From the NCBI GenBank assembly GCA_021201235.1, contig JAJQFI010000003.1, positions 1 through 64,000 of the forward strand: DNA of 64,000 bases, read 5' to 3'. This stretch comes from Oscillospiraceae bacterium. Lineage in GTDB: Bacteria; Bacillota; Clostridia; Oscillospirales; Ruminococcaceae. Of the stretch, positions 7,736-14,506 are shown piece by piece. A program made the translations under genes and the position numbers. The stretch's first letter is position 1. Every line of letters begins with the position of its first letter. The notes under the pieces are model-generated. The model ran no database searches, had not been told where the DNA came from, and worked only from the letters and a program-made list of their open reading frames with translations.

Positions 7736-7751
7736 AGAAAGGAGTCCGAAT

Positions 7752-8669
7752 ATGCCAATAAGAATCCCGAATTCGCTTCCGGCGGCGAAAACACTCCAAG
7801 ACGAGAACATCTTTATAATGCCGGAGACCCGGGCTTCTACGCAGGACATCCGTCCGCTTCGGATTCTCCTTCTTAACCTCATGCCGACGAAAATCGAAAC
7901 GGAAACCCAGTTCGCTCGCCTCCTCGGGAACACTCCTTTGCAGGTCGAAATCGAGCTGATGCACACCGCCAGTCACGAGTCGAAGAACACGTCGGCGGAG
8001 CATCTGCTTTCCTTTTATAAGACGTTCGAAGAGATAAAAAACTCCCGCTATGACGGAATGGTCATAACGGGCGCGCCGGTTGAGCATTTGAGCTATGAGG
8101 ACGTCGAGTATTGGAGCGAGCTCTGCGACATCTTCGAGTGGTCGAAGACGCATGTGCACTCGACATTTCACATCTGCTGGGCGGCGCAGGCGGGGCTCTA
8201 TTACCACTTCGGAATCGAGAAGAAACAGCTCCCCAAGAAGCTTTTCGGAGTCTTCCCGCACAGGGTGAGCTATAAAAACCCGATTCTCTTCCGGGGCTTT
8301 GACGACATTTTCTATGCCCCGCATTCGCGAAATTCGACGATTGACACCCAAGATGTTGAGAAAATCCCCGAGCTGAAAATCCTTGCGGAGAGCGACGAGG
8401 CAGGGCTCTATGCCTGCATGACCGCCGAGGGCAAGCAGATTTTCGTCACCGGGCACTCGGAATACGACCCCGACACATTAGCCCGGGAGTACTTCAGGGA
8501 CGAAGAAAAGGGCTTGAACCCGCAAGTCCCCAAGAACTATTTCCCGAACGACGACCCATCACAGCCGCCGATTGTGAAGTGGCGGGCGCATGCAAACCTC
8601 CTGTTCTCGAACTGGCTGAATTACTTCGTATACCAGACCACGCCGTTTGATGTGGACGCTATAAAATAA
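7752..8669 (+). CDS. metA: Homoserine O-acetyltransferase, MetA family
   Basis: A 305-residue protein. The ATG at 7752 has GAAAGGAGT upstream; an open frame back to 7722 reads into the REP element. It is a class I glutamine-amidotransferase-like acyltransferase with the nucleophile Cys in HICWAAQ and the His in TGHSEYD. Residue 111, in GAPVE, is Glu. In the MetA family Glu at this place goes with acetyl-CoA and Gly with succinyl-CoA. The product O-acetylhomoserine is the substrate of the upstream metY, so the two form a direct sulfhydrylation route to homocysteine and methionine. Confidence 0.95.
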   Translation: MPIRIPNSLPAAKTLQDENIFIMPETRASTQDIRPLRILLLNLMPTKIETETQFARLLGNTPLQVEIELMHTASHESKNTSAEHLLSFYKTFEEIKNSRYDGMVITGAPVEHLSYEDVEYWSELCDIFEWSKTHVHSTFHICWAAQAGLYYHFGIEKKQLPKKLFGVFPHRVSYKNPILFRGFDDIFYAPHSRNSTIDTQDVEKIPELKILAESDEAGLYACMTAEGKQIFVTGHSEYDPDTLAREYFRDEEKGLNPQVPKNYFPNDDPSQPPIVKWRAHANLLFSNWLNYFVYQTTPFDVDAIK

Positions 8670-8677
8670 AAAAGCTA

Positions 8678-8706
8678 TTGACAAAATAGCTCAGAGAGGG
8701 TATAAT
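8678..8706 (+). promoter_or_regulatory. Promoter of a remnant antisense RNA (third toxin-antitoxin copy)
   Basis: TTGACA (8678-8683), a 17-base spacer and TATAAT (8701-8706). As at module A, the -35 box is inside a dyad (AGCTATT 8673-8679, AATAGCT 8685-8691). Confidence 0.8.
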
Positions 8707-8712
8707 AACAAT

Positions 8713-8805
8713 GGAAATTGACTGAACGTAACAGTTTCGGTTCGACCTAAAAGTAAATAGTCGGTACTGATAAGGTATCGGCTATTTCTTTTTGTCTTTA
8801 GTCGA
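8713..8805 (+). other. Remnant of a third type I toxin-antitoxin module
   Basis: Downstream of the promoter at 8678 only the 3' end of a toxin gene is left on the minus strand: 8805-8782 reads S-T-K-D-K-K-K-stop, the same lysine tail and TAG stop as the toxins at 3707 and 8902. The plus strand still has the shared GGCTATTTCTTTTTGT. The toxin start, ribosome site and promoter are gone; the toxin promoter of module B begins ten bases further on. Reading: module B replaced the body of an older, opposite copy. Confidence 0.6.
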
Positions 8806-8814
8806 ACTTCTGTG

Positions 8815-8843
8815 TTGACACTATTTAAATTATATGTTATAAT
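8815..8843 (+). promoter_or_regulatory. Promoter of toxin mRNA, module B
   Basis: TTGACA (8815-8820), a 17-base spacer and TATAAT (8838-8843), all consensus. The transcript starts at or near TAGCAAGAGAG (8849-8859). Confidence 0.88.
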
Positions 8844-8901
8844 GTCGATAGCAAGAGAGTGAAAACGGCTTGACCTTTGATAAAACTAAGGAGGTGGCTG
8901 T

Positions 8902-9006
8902 ATGACGATTTTTGAGATAGTCTCTACGATTATTTCTGTTATAAATCTGATTGCGGACATTTTCTTCAGAATCCTCGGCTTAAAACCCGGGGATAAAAAG
9001 AAATAG
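8902..9006 (+). CDS. Small hydrophobic type I toxin-like peptide (module B)
   Basis: A 34-residue peptide: MTIFEIVSTIISV at the start, one hydrophobic helix, and FRILGLKPGDKKK at the end. AAGGAGGT (8888-8895) lies six bases before the ATG. It shares the MT-x-x-E start and ILGL-G-KKK end with the peptide at 3707-3799. It matches the TxpA/holin-like class of membrane-acting toxins of Firmicutes. A consensus antisense promoter faces it from 9147-9119. Confidence 0.8.
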   Translation: MTIFEIVSTIISVINLIADIFFRILGLKPGDKKK

Positions 9007-9112
9007 CCGCGAGCTAGCATAACAACGACGGCTGATTTCCAAATTTGGTGCAGGCTCTGTATCTGCACATTTTAAATCAAGCCAGAACTGTTGGCGCAGT
9101 TCCGCTCTCTTG
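9000..9112 (-). ncRNA. Putative antitoxin antisense RNA of module B (3' end not determined)
   Basis: Predicted from the minus-strand promoter at 9119-9147. It begins with AGCAAGAGAG, contains a hairpin GAACTG-CGCCAA-CAGTTC near its 5' end, and covers the last codons and stop of the toxin gene. Its 3' end cannot be read from the sequence. Confidence 0.6.
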
Positions 9113-9118
9113 CTATTT

Positions 9119-9147
9119 ATTATACCCCCAAAAGGCTGTTTTGTCAA
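9119..9147 (-). promoter_or_regulatory. Promoter of antisense RNA, module B
   Basis: On the minus strand, TTGACA (9147-9142), a 17-base spacer and TATAAT (9124-9119). A dyad GGCTATT/AACAGCC again brackets the -35 box. Confidence 0.85.
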
Positions 9148-9335
9148 TAGCCCCTTTTATTTTATTCAAAATTGCCAATCAACCGCCTTAAAATTCTCTT
9201 GCCTATTGTTCAAAACATCCAAAAAAATTTTTTTCAAAACTTTTTGCAACTTTTTGCGGCGTTTTTGACACTACTTAAACAGCGGAAGGCAAAATCCGAG
9301 AGACTGATATCAATCCCCGGTGCGAAAGCACTTAA

Positions 9336-9405
9336 GCCTCACCTGAAATGGGGAGACGAGTTCACAAGTGAATTCGGGACCGGCGAAGCCGGTGGAGGGG
9401 TTTCC
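9336..9405 (+). repeat. Second, decayed copy of the REP-like element
   Basis: AGCCTCACCTGAAATGGGGA, then GGGACCGGCGAAGCCGGTGG and AGGGGTTTCC. This is the same order as 7686-7735, with an about 20-base insertion (GAGTTCACAAGTGAATTC) between the two parts. Confidence 0.65.
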
Positions 9406-9435
9406 GAGAACGTCATCAAATATTTTAAAAAATAC

Positions 9436-9464
9436 TTGACAAGACTTCTCCTCGGTGCTATAAT
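9436..9464 (+). promoter_or_regulatory. Promoter of the surface-protein gene
   Basis: TTGACA (9436-9441), a 17-base spacer and TATAAT (9459-9464), both consensus. A leader of about 105 bases with two short stem-loops (GGGCAAATATTATGCCC near 9496 and CTATACC-TGTT-TATAGG-GATAG near 9528) follows. Confidence 0.88.
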
Positions 9465-9576
9465 GTCGGTGTGTCGGGTTATTCCGAAACAAATCGGGCA
9501 AATATTATGCCCAAGACAAGAATCTCTATACCTGTTTATAGGGATAGAAATAATTTCTTTAAGGAGGAAATTTATC

Positions 9577-11166
9577 ATGAAAATGAGAAAGCTCTTGGCT
9601 GTCGTTTTGGCAGTCACGCTCGCCATCTCTGCAATGGCTATCTCGGTATTCGCTGACGAAGTTGTCGAAGTTGAAATGTATAATTACACTACATCTACAA
9701 CCAAGTCTGCTACCTACACTTGGACAGTTCCTGCATATGCCCTTTACGGTTATGCTTCGCAGGGCGACTACCTCGTATTGAGTCTTCCTACAAGTCTTGC
9801 TGCTGATGTAGCAACCACTACAACTGAAGAGACGACTACAATCACTGGTTATTCTTATACAGATTCCACAACTGGAACTGTTACTACTATCACTGTAGAC
9901 ACTTACGAAGCAGATCCTGATTCGTACACTGAATACACTGCTGTAGAGGAGACCACAGAAACCACAACTACAACTGTTGCCCCTGCTGGAACCTATCCGA
10001 TTTCTTATACTCTTACTGTAAATGGTGTTACAGTTAATCTTAAGGGCTCTGACGGTTCTGCTTATGGTTTGTTCACTCAGACTGTTGATGTCAGCACTTA
10101 CGCTCGTCACTATTCTTCTAGTGCTAATGGTAGCAGTGAAGGCGGTTGGTCAGAAGTAAATGCTACGATTCCTCAGAGCACCATGGTTCAGGACAATACT
10201 CCTATCACCATTACTGCAACCGTTACCGGTTTCTCTAGCATCAGCGACCTCGCAGAGAGCTGGGAATTTGCTGCTGAGTGGTGGCCTTCTTGGTCTGCTA
10301 GTGTTTATGATGCTGACGGCAACTATGTAGAGTATGGTTACGGCGTATACGTTTCTTACTATGACGAGGATAACACTTTGGTTGGCACTGCTTATGCTGC
10401 TAATGGCATGACTTGCTCTGGTCCGACCGATACTTCTTCTTCTTCTCAGAAGAATGTAATCATCATCGCTGATACCACTGCTGATACCACAATCGCTGCA
10501 GCTGAAGGCGTAAATGCTCTTCTCTATTGGGATCACACCCTTGCTAACAGAAACACCATGTTGTTGGCTGCTAACACTGAGGGTGCAACTGCTAAGCTTG
10601 TTATCGAACTTGCTGATTCCATCTATGGATATGCAGTATACACCTTGACCTCTAATATCGAGGCATATGCTTCTAACACCTACACTTATGATTCAAGCTA
10701 CTGGTATGGAACCATCACTGGAGTTGGTATTGACGAGCTTTATGGATATGTTGTTGACACCTACGTCCTTTCTGGTGAGACCGTTAATACTCTTGAATTT
10801 GATGTAGACGTTAGCTTGCTCTACAATGCAATTTATGGTCTTTACAATGGCAACATGTATGTTACTCAGGTAATCACTGGCACTTCAGATGGGATTTCTA
10901 CAAAGTACTACACTAATTCTTCCACTTATGCTTTGGAAGCAACTAGAGTTTACCTTGAAGTTTCCTTCCCGGCTGACGACGACACTGTTGTTGACAACGA
11001 AGACCCTGTTGAGGATACCAACTCCGAGACTGAGGACGACGAGCTCACTGTAGACGACACTGACGACACCACTGAGCCCGAGACCAATCCTACCACCGGT
11101 ATCGTTCTGGCGCTCGTTCCTATGGCTGTTGCCGCTGCTGCTGCTGTAGCTTCTAAGAGAAGATAA
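9577..11166 (+). CDS. Secreted, probably sortase-anchored Thr/Ser/Tyr-rich surface protein
   Basis: A 529-residue protein. The ATG at 9577 follows AAGGAGG (9561-9567); the open frame back to 9172 covers the promoter. A signal peptide of about 27 residues (MKMRKLL, hydrophobic core, SVFADE) starts it. The body is rich in Thr, Ser, Tyr and Ala with a TT/ET-rich stretch near residues 83-150. An acidic linker (about 470-500) leads to NPTTG, a hydrophobic helix and SKRR, a cell-wall sorting signal of the NPxTG type. I recognise no domain in the body. It uses T-ending codons (GCT, ACT, GTT, TAT) far more than its neighbours, fitting high expression or a foreign origin. Confidence 0.85.
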   Translation: MKMRKLLAVVLAVTLAISAMAISVFADEVVEVEMYNYTTSTTKSATYTWTVPAYALYGYASQGDYLVLSLPTSLAADVATTTTEETTTITGYSYTDSTTGTVTTITVDTYEADPDSYTEYTAVEETTETTTTTVAPAGTYPISYTLTVNGVTVNLKGSDGSAYGLFTQTVDVSTYARHYSSSANGSSEGGWSEVNATIPQSTMVQDNTPITITATVTGFSSISDLAESWEFAAEWWPSWSASVYDADGNYVEYGYGVYVSYYDEDNTLVGTAYAANGMTCSGPTDTSSSSQKNVIIIADTTADTTIAAAEGVNALLYWDHTLANRNTMLLAANTEGATAKLVIELADSIYGYAVYTLTSNIEAYASNTYTYDSSYWYGTITGVGIDELYGYVVDTYVLSGETVNTLEFDVDVSLLYNAIYGLYNGNMYVTQVITGTSDGISTKYYTNSSTYALEATRVYLEVSFPADDDTVVDNEDPVEDTNSETEDDELTVDDTDDTTEPETNPTTGIVLALVPMAVAAAAAVASKRR

Positions 11167-11201
11167 TTTCCTCCTGTAACGAAGGATAATTAAAATCGAT
11201 T

Positions 11202-11237
11202 CTCCCCACCTGATGCAGACAGGTGGGGAGTTTTTTG
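11202..11237 (+). terminator. Strong intrinsic terminator of the surface-protein gene
   Basis: CTCCCCACCTG (11202-11212), a seven-base loop, CAGGTGGGGAG (11220-11230) and six T. The T-run leads directly into the left 15-bp repeat of the prophage. Confidence 0.95.
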
Positions 11238-11246
11238 CGTTTTGGT
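11232..11246 (+). other. Candidate attL: left 15-bp direct repeat of the prophage
   Basis: TTTTTGCGTTTTGGT occurs here and exactly again at 40493-40507. The two copies bracket the whole phage gene block. Joining the outer flanks would place the surface-protein terminator directly before the tRNA-Pro promoter, a sensible pre-insertion order. Confidence 0.6.
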
Positions 11247-11312
11247 TGAAAAGTCAACCCCTACAGGCGAAAAAAGTGCAAAAAAGTTTTTAGCCAATAT
11301 TTTTAGACGTGT

Positions 11313-12356
11313 TTAATTTTCAAGCATACTGTTTTTCCATGCCTCGGCGACATCCGCTGAACTGTAAAATCCGAACATTTTCCGGGGATAGTTATTCAGC
11401 CAATCCTCGACTTGCTGAATCTCTTCGTCTGTGACATGTGTAAAATCCGTCCCCTTCGGATGGTGCCGCCGGAGCATTCGGTTTTGATTTTCGTTCGAGC
11501 CTCTTTCACTCGAACAATACGGGTGGCAATAATAGACTTGAGTGCGTTTTTCACCTGTGAGCACACTCCGCTCGATGCCGTTGACGTCCATAAACTCCGA
11601 ACCGTTATCAACAGTTATCGTCTTGAATATCTGTTTGAATTTCTCGGTGCCGATTTGTTTTTCTATTTTGTCGAGCTGTTTGACGACACTTTCGGTTGTC
11701 TTGGACGGCATAAGGCGGAATAATTCCCAACGGCTTTTGCACTCTGTGAGTGCAAGAACCGTTTTCTTTGTCTTCTTTTTGCCCTCGACGCAATCCATTT
11801 CCCAATGTCCGAAATCTTCACGATTGTTGATGCTCTTCGGGCGTTGTTCTATGCTCGTGCCTCTGGGTGCACGGGAACCTCTTTTTTCTTCCTCTTTCTT
11901 TTTCTTGCCTTTGTTTTTCTTGATAGGCAGGTCGGCGTTGGATATAGTAAGAAAGATTCCATCATTGATATAGCGATAAAGCGTTGTCCGTGATACGGTG
12001 GTATTGAATTTTAAGCCTTTGCATTTGATTTCGCCGAGGACAGCGTCGGGCGAATACTTTTTGACGGATATCATATACTCGATATAAGCGGCGTATTCGT
12101 GGTCGTTGCCGATTTTTAAGCCGGTGCCTTTGGCAGTCAGATGCTCCCTATATTTATTTTCGGCGATGTCGGCGCTATAGCGTGTGTCCATAGTATAATC
12201 GCTGTTGAGATGCTCATAGGTTCCACGTTTAAGCTCCCGATATATAGTGCTGATATGTACACCGAGATTTTCTGCCATGACTTTCGCCGGAACTTTGGCA
12301 TTGCTCCAAGCCTCGATTTGAATCCTTGCAGTATAAGTTAAATGTTTGTGACCCAT
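11313..12356 (-). CDS. IS30-family transposase
   Basis: A 347-residue protein starting at MGHKHLTYTARIQIE. The N-terminal HTH (about 8-42, ending in STIYRELKRGT) is the IS30 DNA-binding domain. The DDE core has Asp in GHWEMDCVEG, Asp in ITVDNGSEF and Glu in SSERGSNENQNRMLRRHHPK, the typical IS30 spacing. No clear terminal inverted repeats were found close to the gene. It is the leftmost gene of the prophage and the only recombinase-type gene inside it. It may be a late insertion or the phage's own mobility enzyme. Confidence 0.92.
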   Translation of the reverse strand: MGHKHLTYTARIQIEAWSNAKVPAKVMAENLGVHISTIYRELKRGTYEHLNSDYTMDTRYSADIAENKYREHLTAKGTGLKIGNDHEYAAYIEYMISVKKYSPDAVLGEIKCKGLKFNTTVSRTTLYRYINDGIFLTISNADLPIKKNKGKKKKEEEKRGSRAPRGTSIEQRPKSINNREDFGHWEMDCVEGKKKTKKTVLALTECKSRWELFRLMPSKTTESVVKQLDKIEKQIGTEKFKQIFKTITVDNGSEFMDVNGIERSVLTGEKRTQVYYCHPYCSSERGSNENQNRMLRRHHPKGTDFTHVTDEEIQQVEDWLNNYPRKMFGFYSSADVAEAWKNSMLEN

Positions 12357-12456
12357 GATTTTCTCTCCGTTTCCTATTGAATAAAACAAAGCCCGCTCTT
12401 TGAGAACGGACTTTGTGGCAATGCTGATTTCGGCACAAAATGTTCCGATTTCACGA

Positions 12457-12651
12457 TTATTGCTCCGGCTGACTTATGCCGTTTTTGGCAATATCGGCTC
12501 GGATTAAGCTCTTGATATAGCCTGCCTTATTTGGCATGCTTTCAAGCTTGTCGATGATGTCCTGCTCCGTGGAAGTGAAGCACGGCAAAGAATACTGTTT
12601 TTTATACTTTGCGGCATACCTTTCCTGCGGCGTTATTTTCTCTTTGCTCAA
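12457..12651 (-). CDS. Small basic protein, possible ribbon-helix-helix regulator
   Basis: A 64-residue protein starting MSKEKITPQERYAAKY. The region TSTEQDIIDKLESMPNKAGYIKSLIRADI has the strand-helix-helix pattern of short accessory proteins found with phages and integrative elements, recalling MetJ/Arc-type repressors. It is encoded just upstream of the transposase and on the same strand, so it may regulate it. Function not established. Confidence 0.65.
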   Translation of the reverse strand: MSKEKITPQERYAAKYKKQYSLPCFTSTEQDIIDKLESMPNKAGYIKSLIRADIAKNGISQPEQ

Positions 12652-12682
12652 ATTATTTCACCTCTACGTTAATTTTTGCCTC

Positions 12683-12755
12683 TTGCCTTTTTGGACGGTT
12701 TGATGTATAATAGTTTTGTCCTTAAGAGGGCGGCGGCAAGTACCGCCCTCTCTTT
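12683..12755 (+). ncRNA. Possible short plus-strand RNA: promoter followed by a strong hairpin
   Basis: TTGCCT (12683-12688), a 17-base spacer and TATAAT (12706-12711). Ten bases after the expected start comes AGAGGGCGG-(9)-CCGCCCTCT (12725-12751) followed by CTTT. This would give a very short RNA opposite to the leader of the 64-residue gene. The weak T-run makes termination uncertain. Confidence 0.35.
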
Positions 12756-12773
12756 GGATTTACTCAGCCTTGC

Positions 12774-12914
12774 TTATTTATTAAGCAGGGCTTTCACTTT
12801 TTCCTGAGCCTCTTCAAGGTCTTTACAACTGTTGAGGATTTCGAGGATTTTGCGGGTTTGATTTTCTTCGGTTTTCTCAACCAGTAACTCAACTGCGTTC
12901 ATATCTTCATCCAT
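12774..12914 (-). CDS. 46-residue charged helical protein
   Basis: Begins MDEDMNAVELLVEKTEENQ and ends KVKALLNK. AAAGGAG lies six bases before the ATG. The sequence is mostly charged with leucine/valine heptads, probably one or two helices. It directly follows the promoter/operator at 12976-13004 and so is the first gene of the leftmost minus-strand prophage unit. Function unknown. Confidence 0.6.
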   Translation of the reverse strand: MDEDMNAVELLVEKTEENQTRKILEILNSCKDLEEAQEKVKALLNK

Positions 12915-12975
12915 GTTAATCTCCTTTCTGACACTTGCCGTCTTACTGGTCTCGGTTTCCCTTGACTGTACTTAT

Positions 12976-13004
12976 ATTATACCATAGTTATATAACTATG
13001 TCAA
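12976..13004 (-). promoter_or_regulatory. Consensus promoter with an 18-bp palindromic operator in its spacer
   Basis: On the minus strand, TTGACA (13004-12999), a 17-base spacer and TATAAT (12981-12976). Between and partly overlapping the boxes lies CATAGTTATATAACTATG (12983-13000), a perfect palindrome. A repressor bound there would block the polymerase. It drives the 46-residue gene and probably the 64-residue gene and the IS30 transposase. Confidence 0.85.
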
Positions 13005-13080
13005 GCCCTTTTTCAAAAATTTTTTCACTTTTTCTCACTTTTTTATTGCTTCCCGAGCTGATATTTGCTATAATTTAAGC

Positions 13081-13193
13081 ACCACACAAATCAAATAGTC
13101 TTTAGCCATATATACTCGCTTTTCTTTTTGGTGAAAATGCGAGCTTGCTTTGCATTCTTCGAGTGTATATGGCATTTACGGATTTGTGTGGTA
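13081..13193. repeat. 113-bp imperfect inverted repeat
   Basis: ACCACACAAATC (13081-13092) pairs with GATTTGTGTGGT (13182-13193), and GCCATATATACTCG (13106-13119) pairs with CGAGTGTATATGGC (13159-13172). Together they give a long, interrupted stem. It sits between the divergent transposase unit and the HIRAN protein gene. It could be a folded leader RNA or a binding site for a recombinase or replication protein. Confidence 0.65.
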
Positions 13194-13268
13194 GCAATTC
13201 GGGCTTCGCATTTTTACAGTGTGTGTAGCTTCGGTTGCACACACTTTTTTATTATACGGGGTGTTACT

Positions 13269-14108
13269 ATGAAGAAAATCAAGAAAAAGAAAAGCAAGAA
13301 GTTTGTTGTCGGGGTTGTGCTGATTGTTATCGATGTAATCGGTCTGTTGGGTGTATTCACCGGGACGGAGGACGTCGGGTCTCTTATCGGCGGGAGCTTG
13401 GTGTTTATTGCCGTCGGCGCTCTGTTGCTGATTCTGGACAAGAAATTCCCTGCCAAAACGAAAACGGCGGTGGTTAAAAAGCCGTCAGTTCCGGACGGGC
13501 AAATAAACTATAAGCTGTTTGATGACATTATGGACGACTCCGTCCTCATGTATCAATATGAAAACGATATAGCGATGCTCGATTCGAGCACGATTGCCGG
13601 AAAAGGCGGAAAAACGCTTGACTTCGTTCCCGAGCCGACAAACGAATATGATGATAAAGCCGTTATGATTATGTTAGACGGTAATAAAATCGGCTATGTT
13701 TACCGCCGAGGCAATATCCAAAGCATGGTACATGACTATATCCGAAAAGGGTGGACGTTTTACGGCTATCTCAACAAATACTCGATAGCCGAAAATAAGG
13801 CTACATATAAAATCGGCTTCTATGTGCCTTTGTCGAGGTTTGAGTCGAAAAAGTTTAAACTCACCAAAACAAGAGGAAAAGAAGGCGCTCTTAATGAATG
13901 CACTCTTTACGGAGACGACCTGACCGTTGAGTTTGACGATGAGACCGAGAGCTATGTTGTATCTAATGCGATTGCGAACGATATCGGAGTATTGCCCAAA
14001 TCGGCGCATGAGTGGATAGAAGAGAATGGCTATGATAGAATCGTCGGCATCCTTGACCCTGACCGGAGCGACGGCTTAAAAGCCACGATATACTTAATTT
14101 CAAGGTAA
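13269..14108 (+). CDS. Two-TM protein with a HIRAN-like domain (possible prophage moron)
   Basis: A 279-residue protein starting at the ATG at 13269 (MKKIKKKKSKK). Two membrane helices lie at about 12-31 and 37-56. A soluble part follows, with DFVPEPTNEYDDKAVMIM and DGNKIGYVYR (118-146) matching the core of HIRAN domains, which bind DNA ends in helicases such as HLTF but also occur alone in bacteria. It is the only plus-strand gene inside the prophage, at the end of the lysis module, the usual place for lysogenic-conversion genes. A role in host interaction or superinfection exclusion is only a guess. Its ribosome site (GGGGTG) is weak. Confidence 0.7.
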   Translation: MKKIKKKKSKKFVVGVVLIVIDVIGLLGVFTGTEDVGSLIGGSLVFIAVGALLLILDKKFPAKTKTAVVKKPSVPDGQINYKLFDDIMDDSVLMYQYENDIAMLDSSTIAGKGGKTLDFVPEPTNEYDDKAVMIMLDGNKIGYVYRRGNIQSMVHDYIRKGWTFYGYLNKYSIAENKATYKIGFYVPLSRFESKKFKLTKTRGKEGALNECTLYGDDLTVEFDDETESYVVSNAIANDIGVLPKSAHEWIEENGYDRIVGILDPDRSDGLKATIYLISR

Positions 14109-14110
14109 TA

Positions 14111-14142
14111 AAAATAGCCCGCTCGATTGAGCGGGCTATTTT
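14111..14142. terminator. Bidirectional terminator between HIRAN gene and phage lysis genes
   Basis: AAAATAGCCCGCTC (14111-14124), a GATT loop and GAGCGGGCTATTTT (14129-14142), a 14-bp perfect stem. It ends the plus-strand gene at 14108 and the long minus-strand phage transcript. Confidence 0.93.
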
Positions 14143-14151
14143 CTTATACTG

Positions 14152-14496
14152 TTATCCGGCTTCGGAATCGGTCGAGTTAAAGGCATCGTTAAACGAACCG
14201 ACCGCCGCCTCTATCAACATACGCATCTCGATATCGGAGATTGTTATGCCTTTTTCTTCGAGCATCTGAGACATAGCCTCAAGAGCCTTTGTCAGCTTTT
14301 CTTCACCATCCAAATCGTCATAGAGCTGTTCGACCGCAACGACAACCGTCTCGGCGACCTGCTTCTTCGTCTTGTCGTTTGCGTATTTCTGATAAATGTT
14401 CTTGACCGCAACACCGAGATATCCGGCGATTGCCGTGAGAACAGCGTAGAGGATAGCCGTGCCGTAATCGGATATAAAGCCTTTGATTATGTCCAT
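14152..14496 (-). CDS. Phage holin (LL-H type)
   Basis: A 114-residue protein. One N-terminal membrane helix (about 12-31) is followed by a charged helical domain with KNIYQKYANDKTKKQVAETVVVAVEQ and LTKALEAMSQMLEEKGI. This matches the phage holin LL-H family (holin 6 superfamily). It would form the membrane lesion that lets the neighbouring endolysin out. It is the last gene of the phage late unit, directly after the endolysin. Confidence 0.85.
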   Translation of the reverse strand: MDIIKGFISDYGTAILYAVLTAIAGYLGVAVKNIYQKYANDKTKKQVAETVVVAVEQLYDDLDGEEKLTKALEAMSQMLEEKGITISDIEMRMLIEAAVGSFNDAFNSTDSEAG

Positions 14497-14506
14497 GTTG
14501 AACCTC

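Noticed and set aside
7602-7751. SAM riboswitch before metA
   Set aside because: The gap consists of REP-like inverted repeats; no SAM-I core or downstream terminator is visible.
11250-12450. Complete IS30 insertion sequence with terminal inverted repeats
   Set aside because: No matching inverted repeats of 20-30 bases or a short target duplication could be found close to the transposase gene, so only the gene is reported.
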